Assembly (NCBI RefSeq): GCF_004364245.1
Contig: NZ_SOAV01000001.1
Location: 124,001 to 188,000, forward strand
From: Streptomyces sp. BK208
Lineage (GTDB): Bacteria > Actinomycetota > Actinomycetes > Streptomycetales > Streptomycetaceae
Direction: 5' to 3'
DNA: 64,000 bases
Made by a program: the position numbers and the translations under genes. Below are positions 25,836-35,291 of the stretch, in pieces. Numbering within the stretch: position 1 is the first letter of the stretch; every line of letters starts with the position of its first letter. The notes under the pieces were generated by a model. That model saw only the letters and a program-made list of their open reading frames with translations. It had not been told where the DNA came from and searched no databases.

Positions 25836-28034
25836 GTGAAACAGGTCGTGCAGAACTACAAGAGCGGCGAGCTGGCGCTGCTCGACGTGCCGGTGCCGGG
25901 CTGCAAGCCGGGCGGTGTGCTGGTGCGGACCTCCTATTCGCTGATCTCCACCGGCACCGAGCTGATGAAGGTGTCCGAGGCCGGCATGTCGATGCTGGGC
26001 AAGGCCCGTTCCCGGCCGGACCAGGTGGCCAAGGTCGTGCAGAGCGTGGCCACCAACGGGGTGCCCGCCACCTACCGCAAGGTGATGGGCAAGCTGGACT
26101 CCTACACACCGCTCGGCTACTCGCTGTGCGGGGTGGTCGAGCAGGTCGGCACCGGGATCGACGACGTGAAGGCCGGCGACCTCGTGGCCTGCGCCGGCAA
26201 CGAGCACGCGTTGCACGCCGAGCTGAACTGGGTGCCGAAGAACCTCTACGCGCCGGTGCCGGACGGCCTCGCGCCGCGGCACGCGGCCTTCGGCACCGTC
26301 GGCTCGATCGCGCTGCAGGGCGTCCGCCAGGGCGAGTCGCGGCTCGGCGAGGTGGCACTGGTCGTCGGGCTCGGGCTGATCGGGCAGCTGGTGGTGCAGC
26401 TGCTCACCGCCTCGGGCGTCCGGGTCGTCGGAGCCGATCCCGACCCCGCGCGCTGCGAGCTGGCCGAGCGGCTGGGCGCGGCGGCCTGCGGCGATCCCGC
26501 GTCGCCGGCCGTGGCGGGCGCCGTCGCCGAACTCACCGGCGGCCACGGCGTGGACCAGGTGTACCTGGCCGCCGGCGGGGGCAGCAACCAGCCCGTCGAG
26601 CTGGCCGCGCGGCTGTGCCGGGACCGCGGGCGGGTCGTCGACATCGGCAAGTGCCGCCTGGACCTGCCGTGGAACGCGTACTACGAGAAGGAGCTCGACG
26701 TCCGGTTCTCCCGCTCCTACGGCCCCGGGCGCTACGACCCGGAGTACGAGCTGGAGGGGCGGGACTACCCGATCGGCTACGTGCGCTGGACCGAGCGGCG
26801 CAACCTGGCGTGCTTCCTCGATCTCGCCGCCCGCGGCCGCGTCGACGTGGAGCCCCTGATCTCGCACACGGCCGCATTCGACGACGCCGTCGAGACGTAC
26901 CGGCGTCTCGAGGACGGCGAGCTGAAGGCCGTGGCCGTGCTGTTCCGGTACCCCGGGCAGGACGCCGAGGGGCAGGCTCCGGCCGAGGCCCCGGTGGTGA
27001 CCGTGCCCGCCGTGCCCGCCCCCGTGACCGGGAAGCGGAGCCCGGTCAGGGGAGCGCGGACGCCGGTGCGCCTGGCGTTCGTCGGCGCGGGGAACTACGC
27101 CGGCTCGATGCTGCTGCCCCATCTGGCACAGCGCGACGGGGTCGAGCTGTCGACGGTCGTCACCACGACGGCGCTGTCCGCGGCCAACGCGCAGCGGAAG
27201 TTCGGGTTCGCGACGGCGACGACCGACCTCGACGCGGTGCTCGGCGACGCGTCCGTCGACGCGGTGTTCGTGGTCACCCGGCACAGCTCGCACGCCGAAC
27301 TGACCCGGAAGGCGCTGCTGGCCGGCAAGGCCGTGTTCGTGGAGAAGCCGCTGGCGCTCACCGGGGACGAGCTGGCCGGGGTGCTCGCGGCGGTGGAGGA
27401 GTCGGGCAACGACCGGCTGCAGGTGGGCTTCAACCGCCGGTTCGCCCCCCTGCTGCAACAGGCCGGGCAGCGGTTCGGCGCCCGCTCCGGGCCGGCGAGC
27501 CTGCGCTACCTGGTCAACGCGGGCCGGCTCGACCACGGCAGCTGGTACCTGCGGCAGGACACGGAGGGCTCGCGGTTCGCGGGCGAGGGCGGGCACTTCA
27601 TCGACACGGCGAGCCGCCTGATCGGCGCCGACCCGGTCTCGGTGTACGCGCTCGCCGCGTCGGGCAACGAGGACCTTCAGGTCGTGCTGGGTTATCCGGA
27701 CGGGTCCACCGCCACCATCAGCTACGTCACCACCGGCGCGTCCGGCTTCCCCAAGGAGACCCTGGACCTGGTCGCGGACGGCAAGGTGCTGCAGCTCGAC
27801 GACTTCGTCCGTACCTCGGTCTACGACGGCCGCAAGAGGTGGGTCAGTTCACGGCTGCCCAAGGCCCGGGACAAGGGTCAGTCGGCGGAGCTCGCGGCGT
27901 TCGTCAGGGCGGTGCGGACCGGCGGGCCGATGCCGGTGCCGCTCCGCTCCCTGGTCGCCACCACGGCGGCCACCCTGGCGGTGCGGGCCTCGCTGGCCGC
28001 CGGCACTCCGGTGACCCTGGCGGAGGCGCGATGA
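25836..28034 (+). CDS. Fused zinc-less MDR / Gfo-Idh-MocA oxidoreductase
   Basis: A 732-residue bi-domain protein. Residues about 1-380 are a medium-chain dehydrogenase/reductase (STGTELMKVSEAGM, GTVGSIALQGVRQGE, nucleotide site VALVVGLGLIGQLVVQ). After a Pro/Val linker, about 405-732 is a Gfo/Idh/MocA dehydrogenase (VRLAFVGAGNYAGSML, AGKAVFVEKPLAL with the family EKP). The fusion is found in many capsule and exopolysaccharide loci next to heparinase-like genes, as here. It presumably oxidises and reduces a sugar intermediate; substrate unknown. GTG start with AAGAGGA upstream, coupled to the lyase gene by ATGA. Confidence 0.9.
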   Translation: MKQVVQNYKSGELALLDVPVPGCKPGGVLVRTSYSLISTGTELMKVSEAGMSMLGKARSRPDQVAKVVQSVATNGVPATYRKVMGKLDSYTPLGYSLCGVVEQVGTGIDDVKAGDLVACAGNEHALHAELNWVPKNLYAPVPDGLAPRHAAFGTVGSIALQGVRQGESRLGEVALVVGLGLIGQLVVQLLTASGVRVVGADPDPARCELAERLGAAACGDPASPAVAGAVAELTGGHGVDQVYLAAGGGSNQPVELAARLCRDRGRVVDIGKCRLDLPWNAYYEKELDVRFSRSYGPGRYDPEYELEGRDYPIGYVRWTERRNLACFLDLAARGRVDVEPLISHTAAFDDAVETYRRLEDGELKAVAVLFRYPGQDAEGQAPAEAPVVTVPAVPAPVTGKRSPVRGARTPVRLAFVGAGNYAGSMLLPHLAQRDGVELSTVVTTTALSAANAQRKFGFATATTDLDAVLGDASVDAVFVVTRHSSHAELTRKALLAGKAVFVEKPLALTGDELAGVLAAVEESGNDRLQVGFNRRFAPLLQQAGQRFGARSGPASLRYLVNAGRLDHGSWYLRQDTEGSRFAGEGGHFIDTASRLIGADPVSVYALAASGNEDLQVVLGYPDGSTATISYVTTGASGFPKETLDLVADGKVLQLDDFVRTSVYDGRKRWVSSRLPKARDKGQSAELAAFVRAVRTGGPMPVPLRSLVATTAATLAVRASLAAGTPVTLAEAR

Positions 28035-29989
28035 CCCTGAGCGCGGGCTGGTACCTGCGGCGGCTGTCCCGCATGGGGCCGCGAGAGGTCGGCGGCCGGG
28101 TGGGCGACGCGGTGCGCAGGCGGCGATGGCGTTCGGCACAGCCGGTCGCCCCGCGCGTGACCGGCGCCCGGTTCACCGCGGTACTGCCCCCCGGGACGAT
28201 CGCCGCGGTGCCGCCGGACGCCGCCGAGCGCCTCGTCGCCCAGGCGGACCGGCTGATGGCCGGGAGCGTCGAGTACTTCGGTGTGCTCCGCGACGACCTG
28301 GCCGAGCCCGACTGGTGGTACGACCCGAAGACCGGGCGCCGCGCGCCGGGGGGCTACGCCTTCGACGTGCCGTACCGCGACGAGGACACGGCCGGGGACA
28401 TCAAGCAGATCTGGGAGCCGTCGCGGCACCAGTACCTCACCGTGCTGGCCGCCGCCTACGCGGTCACCGGGGACGAGCGGTACGCCGAGCGGGTGGCCGA
28501 GCACCTGCGGTCCTGGTGGGCGTCGAACGCGCCGCTGCGCGGGGTGCACTGGGTCAGCGGCATCGAGCTGGGCATCCGGCTGCTGTCCTGGGTGTGGATC
28601 CGCCGGCTGCTCGACGGCTGGCCGGGCGCGCCCGCCCTGTTCGAGGACAACCCGGTGGCGCTGCGGCAGATCTGGCACCATCAGCGGTGGCTGGCCGCCT
28701 TCCCCAGCCGGGGGTCGTCGGCCAACAACCACGTCGTCGCCGAGGCCGCCGGGCAGTTCGCCGCGGCCTGCGCCTTCGGGTGGTTCCCCTCCTCCGCGCG
28801 CTGGCGGGACGACGCGCTGCGCTCGCTGGAGCGGCATCTGCGCGGCAACACGTTCCCCTCCGGCCTCAACCGCGAGCTGGCCACCGAGTACCACGGGCTG
28901 GTGCTGGAACTCGGCCTGGCCGCGCTGGCGGAGGCGGACGCTGCCGGTGTGCCGGTGCCCGCGACGGTCCGGCTGGTGCTGCTGCGGATGACCGACGCGC
29001 TCGCCGCCGTGGTGGACGACCGGCTGCGGCCGCCGCGCCAGGGAGACGCGGACGACGGACACGGCCTGGTCGTGGACGGGGCGGGCACCGACCGCTGGGC
29101 CTCGCTGCTGGCCACCGGCGACGCCGTGTTCGGATCGCTTCCCTGGTGGCCCGAGGTGTCCGGCACCGACGTGCGCACCGGGCTGCTGGCCGCGCTGATC
29201 CTGCCGTACGCGAAACAGGGCGACGCGCCGGCCGTGACCCGCCCGGCGCGCAGGCCGGCCCATTTCGCGGATGCCGGGCTCACCGTCCTGCGCGGTCCTT
29301 CGGGCATCTGGTGCCGCTGCGACGGCGGTCCGCACGGCTTCCTGTCCATCGCCGCGCACGCCCACGCCGACGCGCTGTCCGTGGAGGTGCGGCACGACGG
29401 CGTCGAGGTGCTCGCCGACCCGGGGACGTTCTGCTACCACGGGCAGCCCGAGTGGCGGCGGTACTTCCGGTCGACGCTCGGCCACAACACCCTGGAGCTG
29501 GACGGCGCCGACCAGTCGGGCTCCGGCGGTCCGTTCCTGTGGACCCGGCACGCCCGCAGTCGCGTCCTGGCCGTGGCGGCGGCCGAGGATGGGGTGTCGC
29601 GCTGGTGCGCCGAGCACGACGGGTACGGCCCGTCCGTGCACCGCCGCCGGGTGGAGCTGACCGCGGCGAGCCGTGAGCTGCGGGTGGTGGACGAGGTGCG
29701 CGGCCCGCGCCGGGCCGTGCGCCTGGCGTTCCACCTCGGCCCGGCGATCACCGCCGACCTAGCGGGCAGCCGCGCCGTGCTCACCTGGAGCCGGGACGGC
29801 GAGGAGCGCTCGGCGGTGCTCGACCTGCCGGGCGAGCTGTCCTGGCGCGCGCATCGCGGGGAGACCGACCCGCCGCTGGGCTGGTACTCGCCGGGCTTCG
29901 GGCGCAAGGAGCCCGCCACCACGCTGGTCGGCTCCGGCTTCACCGACGGCGCACGGGGGTTCACCACCGTGCTCGGGTTTCACGGCTAG
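28031..29989 (+). CDS. Heparinase II/III family polysaccharide lyase
   Basis: A 652-residue protein. The N-terminal alpha/alpha toroid (about 60-380; YLTVLAAAYAVTGDERYAERV, SSANNHVVAEAAGQFAAACA, NRELATEYHGLVLELG) holds the conserved Asn-His and Tyr-His pairs, and the C-terminal beta-sandwich (about 395-640) holds IAAHAHADALSVEVRHDG and DPGTFCYHG. This is the Heparinase II/III fold that cleaves uronate polymers by beta-elimination. No signal peptide is evident, which is typical of those encoded inside synthesis loci. It may trim or edit the locus's own uronic-acid polymer. ATG overlaps the previous TGA. Confidence 0.9.
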   Translation: MTLSAGWYLRRLSRMGPREVGGRVGDAVRRRRWRSAQPVAPRVTGARFTAVLPPGTIAAVPPDAAERLVAQADRLMAGSVEYFGVLRDDLAEPDWWYDPKTGRRAPGGYAFDVPYRDEDTAGDIKQIWEPSRHQYLTVLAAAYAVTGDERYAERVAEHLRSWWASNAPLRGVHWVSGIELGIRLLSWVWIRRLLDGWPGAPALFEDNPVALRQIWHHQRWLAAFPSRGSSANNHVVAEAAGQFAAACAFGWFPSSARWRDDALRSLERHLRGNTFPSGLNRELATEYHGLVLELGLAALAEADAAGVPVPATVRLVLLRMTDALAAVVDDRLRPPRQGDADDGHGLVVDGAGTDRWASLLATGDAVFGSLPWWPEVSGTDVRTGLLAALILPYAKQGDAPAVTRPARRPAHFADAGLTVLRGPSGIWCRCDGGPHGFLSIAAHAHADALSVEVRHDGVEVLADPGTFCYHGQPEWRRYFRSTLGHNTLELDGADQSGSGGPFLWTRHARSRVLAVAAAEDGVSRWCAEHDGYGPSVHRRRVELTAASRELRVVDEVRGPRRAVRLAFHLGPAITADLAGSRAVLTWSRDGEERSAVLDLPGELSWRAHRGETDPPLGWYSPGFGRKEPATTLVGSGFTDGARGFTTVLGFHG

Positions 29990-30021
29990 GCACAGGAACC
30001 AGGAACAGGAAGGGGGGACTC

Positions 30022-31563
30022 ATGGGGAACACGTGGCGGGGCCGGGTGCTGTCGGCCGCGACGCCGTCGGCACTGGGGCTGGCGCTGCTGGCGACCGGCT
30101 GCGCCGGCACGCCGGACGATCCGGCGCCGAAACCGTCCGCCTCCCCCTCCCCCTCCGGTGCGCCGGCCGCGGCCCGGGTGTGCGCGAAGCCCGCGGCCGG
30201 GCCGGCCGAGGCGCCCGAGGGAGCGGTGACGGTCGATCCGGACGTCGTCGGTGACCTGGCCGCCAAGACCCGGACCAGCCCCGCGCACACCACGTTCTGG
30301 CTCCGCCCGGGCAGGCACCGGCTCGCGTCCGACCGCTACTCCCAGGTCGTCCCCAAGGCGGGCAACCGGTACGTCGGGGCGCCGGGCGCGGTGCTCGACG
30401 GGCAGAAGACCAACCAGTACGCCTTCGGCGGGAAGGCACCCGACGTCAACCTCGGCCATCTCACCGTGCAGGGCTTCGCCGCGCCGCACGACGAGGGCGT
30501 GGTCAACCACGACTCGGCCGACGGATGGCTGATCGAGCACGCCACGATCCAGTACAACTCCGGCGCGGGGCTCATGGCCGGCGACCGGCAGCGGGTCCGC
30601 GCCAGTTGCCTGCGCGGCAACGGGCAGTACGGCATCAACGCCTACAAGGGCGACGGCGTCATCGGCGGCCTGGTGCTCGAGGGCAACGAGATCGTGGACA
30701 ACAACACCGGCGACTGGGAGCGGAAGCGGCCGGGCTGCGGCTGCACCGGAGGCGTCAAGTTCTGGGCGGTCCAGGGCGCCGACGTCCGGGGCAACTGGGT
30801 GCACCACAACCGCGGGACGGGGTTGTGGGCGGACACCAACAACAACGACTTCCTGATCGAGCACAACGTGCTGGAGGACAACCAGGGTGCCGCGCTGATC
30901 TACGAGACCAGCTACAACGCGGTCGTCCGCGAGAACACGATCCGGCGCAACAACTGGGTCGAGGGCCGTGAGAACACCGAGGGCGGCGACACCTTCCCGT
31001 TCGCCACCGTCTACATCTCCGAGTCCGGCGGCGAGCCGCGGATCGCGGCCCGCACGGACGAGATCGAGATCTACCGCAACGTGCTGGAGGACAACTGGTC
31101 CGGGATCACCCTGTGGGAGAACGCCGACCGGTTCTGCAACAGCCCCGCCAACACCTCGTCCGGCGACTGCACCCTGCTGGTGAACGACGTCGATCGCTGC
31201 GTGCGCCCGGCGATCGCCGAGGCACCCCTGTACGCCGACTGCCGGTGGAAGACCCAGCGGGTGGACATCCACCACAACCGCTTCGTCCTGGACAGGACCG
31301 CCGTCGAGTGCACGGCGAACTGCGACCGCATGGCGCTGCTCGCCAACTACGGCACTTATCCGGACTGGTCCCCGTACCAGGGCGAGCGGGTGGCCGAGGC
31401 CGTCACCCTCCGGCAGCACAACCGCTGGCACGACAACGTCTACGTGGGGCCGTGGCGGTTCGTCGTCCACGACCCCGGCCGGGTCCTCGACTCCCGGGGG
31501 TGGCGGGGCGCGCCCTACCGGCAGGACTCGGGCAGCACCTTCCGTGCGGGTAGGGGTGGTTGA
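30022..31563 (+). CDS. Secreted right-handed beta-helix lipoprotein
   Basis: A 513-residue exported protein. The signal peptide (about 1-28) ends in a lipobox LLATGC, so lipid anchoring outside the membrane is expected; a Pro/Ser/Ala linker follows. From about 85 onwards the sequence consists of parallel beta-helix turns rich in HN, NN and G (LIEHATIQYNSGAGL, NWVHHNRGTGLWADTNNN, LEDNQGAALIYETSYNAVV). Such folds include mannuronan C5-epimerases (AlgG/AlgE type), pectate lyases and NosD-like proteins; the exact activity is open. A strong GGAAGGGGGG site precedes the ATG. Uronate epimerase or lyase would fit the neighbours. Confidence 0.85.
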   Translation: MGNTWRGRVLSAATPSALGLALLATGCAGTPDDPAPKPSASPSPSGAPAAARVCAKPAAGPAEAPEGAVTVDPDVVGDLAAKTRTSPAHTTFWLRPGRHRLASDRYSQVVPKAGNRYVGAPGAVLDGQKTNQYAFGGKAPDVNLGHLTVQGFAAPHDEGVVNHDSADGWLIEHATIQYNSGAGLMAGDRQRVRASCLRGNGQYGINAYKGDGVIGGLVLEGNEIVDNNTGDWERKRPGCGCTGGVKFWAVQGADVRGNWVHHNRGTGLWADTNNNDFLIEHNVLEDNQGAALIYETSYNAVVRENTIRRNNWVEGRENTEGGDTFPFATVYISESGGEPRIAARTDEIEIYRNVLEDNWSGITLWENADRFCNSPANTSSGDCTLLVNDVDRCVRPAIAEAPLYADCRWKTQRVDIHHNRFVLDRTAVECTANCDRMALLANYGTYPDWSPYQGERVAEAVTLRQHNRWHDNVYVGPWRFVVHDPGRVLDSRGWRGAPYRQDSGSTFRAGRGG

Positions 31564-31564
31564 G

Positions 31565-32800
31565 ATGGACGCGGACCGTTCACCGAAGCTGGTCGGCACG
31601 GCCTGGGGGCTGCTGGTACTCAACACGCTCGGCTCCACGGGGGCGGAGACGGTCGTCCCGCTGCCCCGCTCGCTCATCCAGATGGTCACCATGGGCGCGC
31701 TGGCCGTCGCGTTCACCCTGGCGCTCGCCCTCAACGTCCGGCTGCGGGTGCGCCCCAGTGCCTACCTGCTCCTGCTCACCCTGCTGCTGGTACCGAGCCT
31801 GATCTCCAGCGCCGACCTGGAGTCCGGGTTCGGGGCGCTGTTCCGCTGCGCCCGGCTGGCTCTCTTCGTCGCCACGCTGTGGCTGCTCAGCCGCTGGTGG
31901 GACGGCGGCACGACCTTCGTACGGCATCACATCAGGCTGTACTTCCTGGTCCTGTGCTCGGTGGCCGCCGGGGCGCTCGTCTCGCCGGGTGCGGCCATGC
32001 CCGACCTCTACGGCGGTCGGCTGGTCGGCGCGCTGTGGCCGCTCACCCCGCCGCAGATCGGACAGTACGCCGCGGTGATCATCGGGCTCACCGTGCTGCT
32101 CCTGCTGAGCCGCCGCACCGACCGGCGCGGCGCGGCGATCGTCATCGTGCCCTCGCTGGTGCTGCTGCTGCTGACCCACACCCGTACGGCCACGCTCGGT
32201 CTGCTCGTCGGTCTGGCGCTCGCGATCGGCTCGCTCACCCTGACCAGCGCCGCCGCCCGCCGGTTCTTCTCCTGGGCGGTGCTGTGCGCCGCGGTGGCCG
32301 CGGTGGTGTTCGCCTCGGCGCTGCGGGCGTGGTTCCTGCGGGGGCAGACCGAGGAGAACTTCAGCAACCTCACCGGCCGCGCCAAGGTCTGGGACGCCCT
32401 GCTGGCGGCGCCCCGGACGACCGGGGAGAAGGTGTTCGGCCTGGGGCTGGGCGACAAGTCGTTCGACGGGCTGCCGATCGACAACAGCTGGCTGGCTGTG
32501 TACCACGAGCAGGGCCTGATCGGCGTCGCCCTGGTGGCGACGGTCTTCGTCGTGCTGGGCGGTGTCGCGCTGCTGCGGCCGCCGTCCCCGGCGAGGGCCT
32601 GCGCGATCTTCCTGATCGGTTACTGCGGGCTGGCGTCGTACACCGAGGCGGGCCTCGGCGACGCCTCGCCGTATCTGCTGCACCTGGCGGTGGCCGCCTC
32701 CCTGCTGGCGCCCCCGGCGCCCCCGGCCGCTCCCCCGCCGGCTCCCGACATCCCCCGGCGCCGCGTCCCGCGTTGGGCCCGCACCTCGGAGGTGACCTGA
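31565..32800 (+). CDS. Wzy-like polysaccharide polymerase / O-antigen ligase-type membrane protein
   Basis: A 411-residue membrane protein with about ten hydrophobic helices and a larger outside loop near residues 265-320 (TGRAKVWDALLAAPRTTGEK, FGLGLGDKSFDGLPIDNSWL), the usual plan of the O-antigen ligase/Wzy family. It would join repeat units outside the membrane. The tail is Pro/Ala rich. ATG 31565 has GGGGTGG nearby and lies one base after the previous stop; GTG 31544 is an in-frame alternative. Wzz-like and Wzx-like genes are in the same locus. Confidence 0.85.
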   Translation: MDADRSPKLVGTAWGLLVLNTLGSTGAETVVPLPRSLIQMVTMGALAVAFTLALALNVRLRVRPSAYLLLLTLLLVPSLISSADLESGFGALFRCARLALFVATLWLLSRWWDGGTTFVRHHIRLYFLVLCSVAAGALVSPGAAMPDLYGGRLVGALWPLTPPQIGQYAAVIIGLTVLLLLSRRTDRRGAAIVIVPSLVLLLLTHTRTATLGLLVGLALAIGSLTLTSAAARRFFSWAVLCAAVAAVVFASALRAWFLRGQTEENFSNLTGRAKVWDALLAAPRTTGEKVFGLGLGDKSFDGLPIDNSWLAVYHEQGLIGVALVATVFVVLGGVALLRPPSPARACAIFLIGYCGLASYTEAGLGDASPYLLHLAVAASLLAPPAPPAAPPPAPDIPRRRVPRWARTSEVT

Positions 32801-32802
32801 TC

Positions 32803-34044
32803 ATGCACGTCCTCGTGGTGCACAACCGCTACAACTCGGCGCAGCCGAGCGGCGAGAACAACGTCGTCGACCAGGAGGTCGAGCTGCTGCGCGCGGCCGG
32901 TCACCGGGTCGGGGTGTTCGAGCGGCGCAGCGACGACATCGCCGGCCGGTCGCTGCCGGGCAAGGTCGCGGTGCCGCTCCTGGTGCCGTGGAACCCGGCG
33001 GTCCGCTCGGAGCTGGCCGCCCGGCTGCGGGCCGAGCGGCCGGACGTGGTGCACGTGCACAACGTCTTCCCGCTGCTGTCGCCCGCGGTCCTCGCGGCCT
33101 GCGCCGACGCCGGGGTGCCGGCCGTCGCCACGCTGCACAACTACACGCAGATCTGTCCGCCCGGCACGCTGCAGCGCGAGGGCCGGCCGTGTACCGAGTG
33201 CGTCGGGACGGCGCCGCTGCCCGCCGTGCGGCACGGCTGCTACCGGAACTCGCGGCTGGCGACGGTGCCGCTCGCGCTCAGCCTGTCGGTCAACCGGCGG
33301 CGCTGGTGGTCCGGGGTGGAGCGGTTCTTCTGCATCTCGGCGGCGCAGCGCGAGGTCCTGGTGCGGGCCGGCATGCCGGCCGGGCGGCTGGCGGTGAAGC
33401 ACAACTTCGTGCCCGATCCGGACGTCCGCCGCTCGGGCCCCGGCGAGCACCTGCTCTACCTGGGCCGGCTCGCCGAGGCCAAGGGCGTACGGCTGCTGAT
33501 GGCCGCGTGGGACGAGATCGCCGCGGGCGGCGGTGTGGGCGTGCCGCTCGTCATCGCCGGGGCGGGGCCGCTGGAGGACGAGGTCACCGCCTGGGCCGCG
33601 GGCCGGGACGACGTGCGCCACGTCGGCCTGTACGACCCGGAGCAGTGCCGCCGGGCGATCGCCCGGTCGGTGGCCGTGGTGGCTCCCTCGACGTGGCTGG
33701 AGGCCTTCGGCCTGGTGGTCGTGGAGGCGATGGCGGCGGGGGTGCCGACCGTCGCCGCCGGGCACGGAGCCTTCGTCGAGCTGGTCGAGGACGGGGGGAC
33801 CGGGTTGCTGCACCGGCCGGGCGAGGCCGCCTCGCTCGCCGCGTGCCTGCGCCGGATCACGGCCGAGCCGGACCTGAACCGGCGGATGGGCCTGGCGGCC
33901 CGGCGCCGTTACGAACGGGGTTTCAGCCCGGAGGTCGGGCTGGAGCGTCTGGAGGAGGGGTACCGCACCGCGATCGCGGTGCGGTCAGCACTGGCCCGCG
34001 GCGGGGACACCCCCGCGGGCAGGGGGGATGGGGGCAGTAGATGA
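32803..34044 (+). CDS. Glycosyltransferase family 4
   Basis: A 413-residue GT-B enzyme. The acceptor domain has LRAERPDVVHVHNVFPLLSP and ATLHNYTQICPPGTLQREG with a four-cysteine patch (CPPG, CTEC, HGC) seen in this GT4 subgroup; the donor domain has EHLLYLGRLAEAKGVRLLM, VIAGAGPLEDEV and STWLEAFGLVVVEAMAAGVP with the EX7E signature. ATG is 2 bases after the previous stop, and the end overlaps the methyltransferase start by ATGA. Sugar specificity unknown. Confidence 0.92.
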   Translation: MHVLVVHNRYNSAQPSGENNVVDQEVELLRAAGHRVGVFERRSDDIAGRSLPGKVAVPLLVPWNPAVRSELAARLRAERPDVVHVHNVFPLLSPAVLAACADAGVPAVATLHNYTQICPPGTLQREGRPCTECVGTAPLPAVRHGCYRNSRLATVPLALSLSVNRRRWWSGVERFFCISAAQREVLVRAGMPAGRLAVKHNFVPDPDVRRSGPGEHLLYLGRLAEAKGVRLLMAAWDEIAAGGGVGVPLVIAGAGPLEDEVTAWAAGRDDVRHVGLYDPEQCRRAIARSVAVVAPSTWLEAFGLVVVEAMAAGVPTVAAGHGAFVELVEDGGTGLLHRPGEAASLAACLRRITAEPDLNRRMGLAARRRYERGFSPEVGLERLEEGYRTAIAVRSALARGGDTPAGRGDGGSR

Positions 34045-35291
34045 CACGATGCCGACTCTGCGGTTCGGCGGCGATGGAGAGCGTCGTCGACCTGGGAGCG
34101 ACTCCGCCGTGCGAGAGCTTCCTCGCGGCGGACCGACTGGACCGGCCGGAGCCGACGTACCCGCTGCACCTGCGGGTCTGCACCGACTGCTGGCTGGCGC
34201 AGATTCCCGCACTGATCACGCCGGAGGAGACCTTCACGCAGTACGCGTACTTCTCCTCCTACTCGACCTCGTGGGTGGAGCACGCGCGCACCTTCGTCGC
34301 CGGCGCCGTGGAGCGGCTGGGCCTGGGCCCGGACGCCTTCGTGGTCGAGGTCGCGAGCAACGACGGGTACCTGCTGAGGCACATGGTGGACCGCGGGATC
34401 CGCTGCCTCGGCATCGAGCCGTCGGTCAACGTGGGCGCGGCGGCGCGGGAGGCGGGCGTGCCCACGCTCACGGAGTTCCTGAGCCCGGAGACCGGCGCGG
34501 GCGTCCGCGCCGAGCACGGTCCCGCGGACCTCGTCGTGGCCAACAACGTGTACGCGCACATTCCCGACGTGGTCGGCTTCACCCGGGGGCTGCGCGCCCT
34601 GGTCGCCGACGACGGCTGGGTCTCCGTCGAGGTGCAGCACCTGCTGACGCTGATCGAGGAGAACCAGTACGACACGATCTACCACGAGCACTTCCAGTAC
34701 TACACGGTCGCGTCCGCGATCCGCGCGCTGGCGAGCGGCGGGCTGACGCTGGTGGACGTCGAGCTGCTGCCCACGCACGGGGGTTCCATCCGGCTGTGGG
34801 CCCGGCCCGCCGAGGTGGCCGGTGAGCCGAGCGGGCGGGTGGCCGACGTGCTGGACCGGGAGAAGGCGGCCGGGCTGCAGGAGCTGTCCGGGTACACGGA
34901 GTTCTCCGCCCGGGTCGCGAAGGTCCGCCGTGACCTGCTGCGGTTCCTGGTCGAGGCGGCCGAGCGCGGTGAGACGGTGGTCGGCTACGGGGCGCCGGGC
35001 AAGGGCAACACCCTGCTCAACCACTGCGGCATCCGGCCCGACCTGCTCGCGTACACCGTCGACCGCAACCCCTACAAGCACGGCAGGTTCACCCCGGGCA
35101 CCCGCATCCCGATCCTGTCCCCCGAGCGGATCGCCGCCGACCGGCCGGACTACGTCCTGGTCCTCCCGTGGAACCTGCGGGCCGAGCTGGTCGAGCAGCT
35201 CTCCTTCGTGCACGAGTGGGGCGGCCGGCTGGTCTTCCCCATCCCGGAACTGAGCATCGTCGAGGCCGCGTCCCGAGAGGTCACAGCATGA
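34041..35291 (+). CDS. Zinc-containing sugar C-methyltransferase
   Basis: A 416-residue SAM enzyme of the TylC3/EvaC/TcaB9 C-methyltransferase type. The N-terminal zinc domain has CRLCG and CTDCW pairs; the central SAM domain has VVEVASNDGYLLRHM; the C-terminal domain has VVGYGAPGKGNTLLNHCGI. These enzymes methylate C-3 of NDP-4-keto-6-deoxy sugars to give branched sugars. It starts the modified-sugar cassette and overlaps both neighbours by 4 bases, with the nucleotidyltransferase directly after it. The 4-keto substrate would need a 4,6-dehydratase, which is not in the locus. Confidence 0.9.
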   Translation: MTRCRLCGSAAMESVVDLGATPPCESFLAADRLDRPEPTYPLHLRVCTDCWLAQIPALITPEETFTQYAYFSSYSTSWVEHARTFVAGAVERLGLGPDAFVVEVASNDGYLLRHMVDRGIRCLGIEPSVNVGAAAREAGVPTLTEFLSPETGAGVRAEHGPADLVVANNVYAHIPDVVGFTRGLRALVADDGWVSVEVQHLLTLIEENQYDTIYHEHFQYYTVASAIRALASGGLTLVDVELLPTHGGSIRLWARPAEVAGEPSGRVADVLDREKAAGLQELSGYTEFSARVAKVRRDLLRFLVEAAERGETVVGYGAPGKGNTLLNHCGIRPDLLAYTVDRNPYKHGRFTPGTRIPILSPERIAADRPDYVLVLPWNLRAELVEQLSFVHEWGGRLVFPIPELSIVEAASREVTA

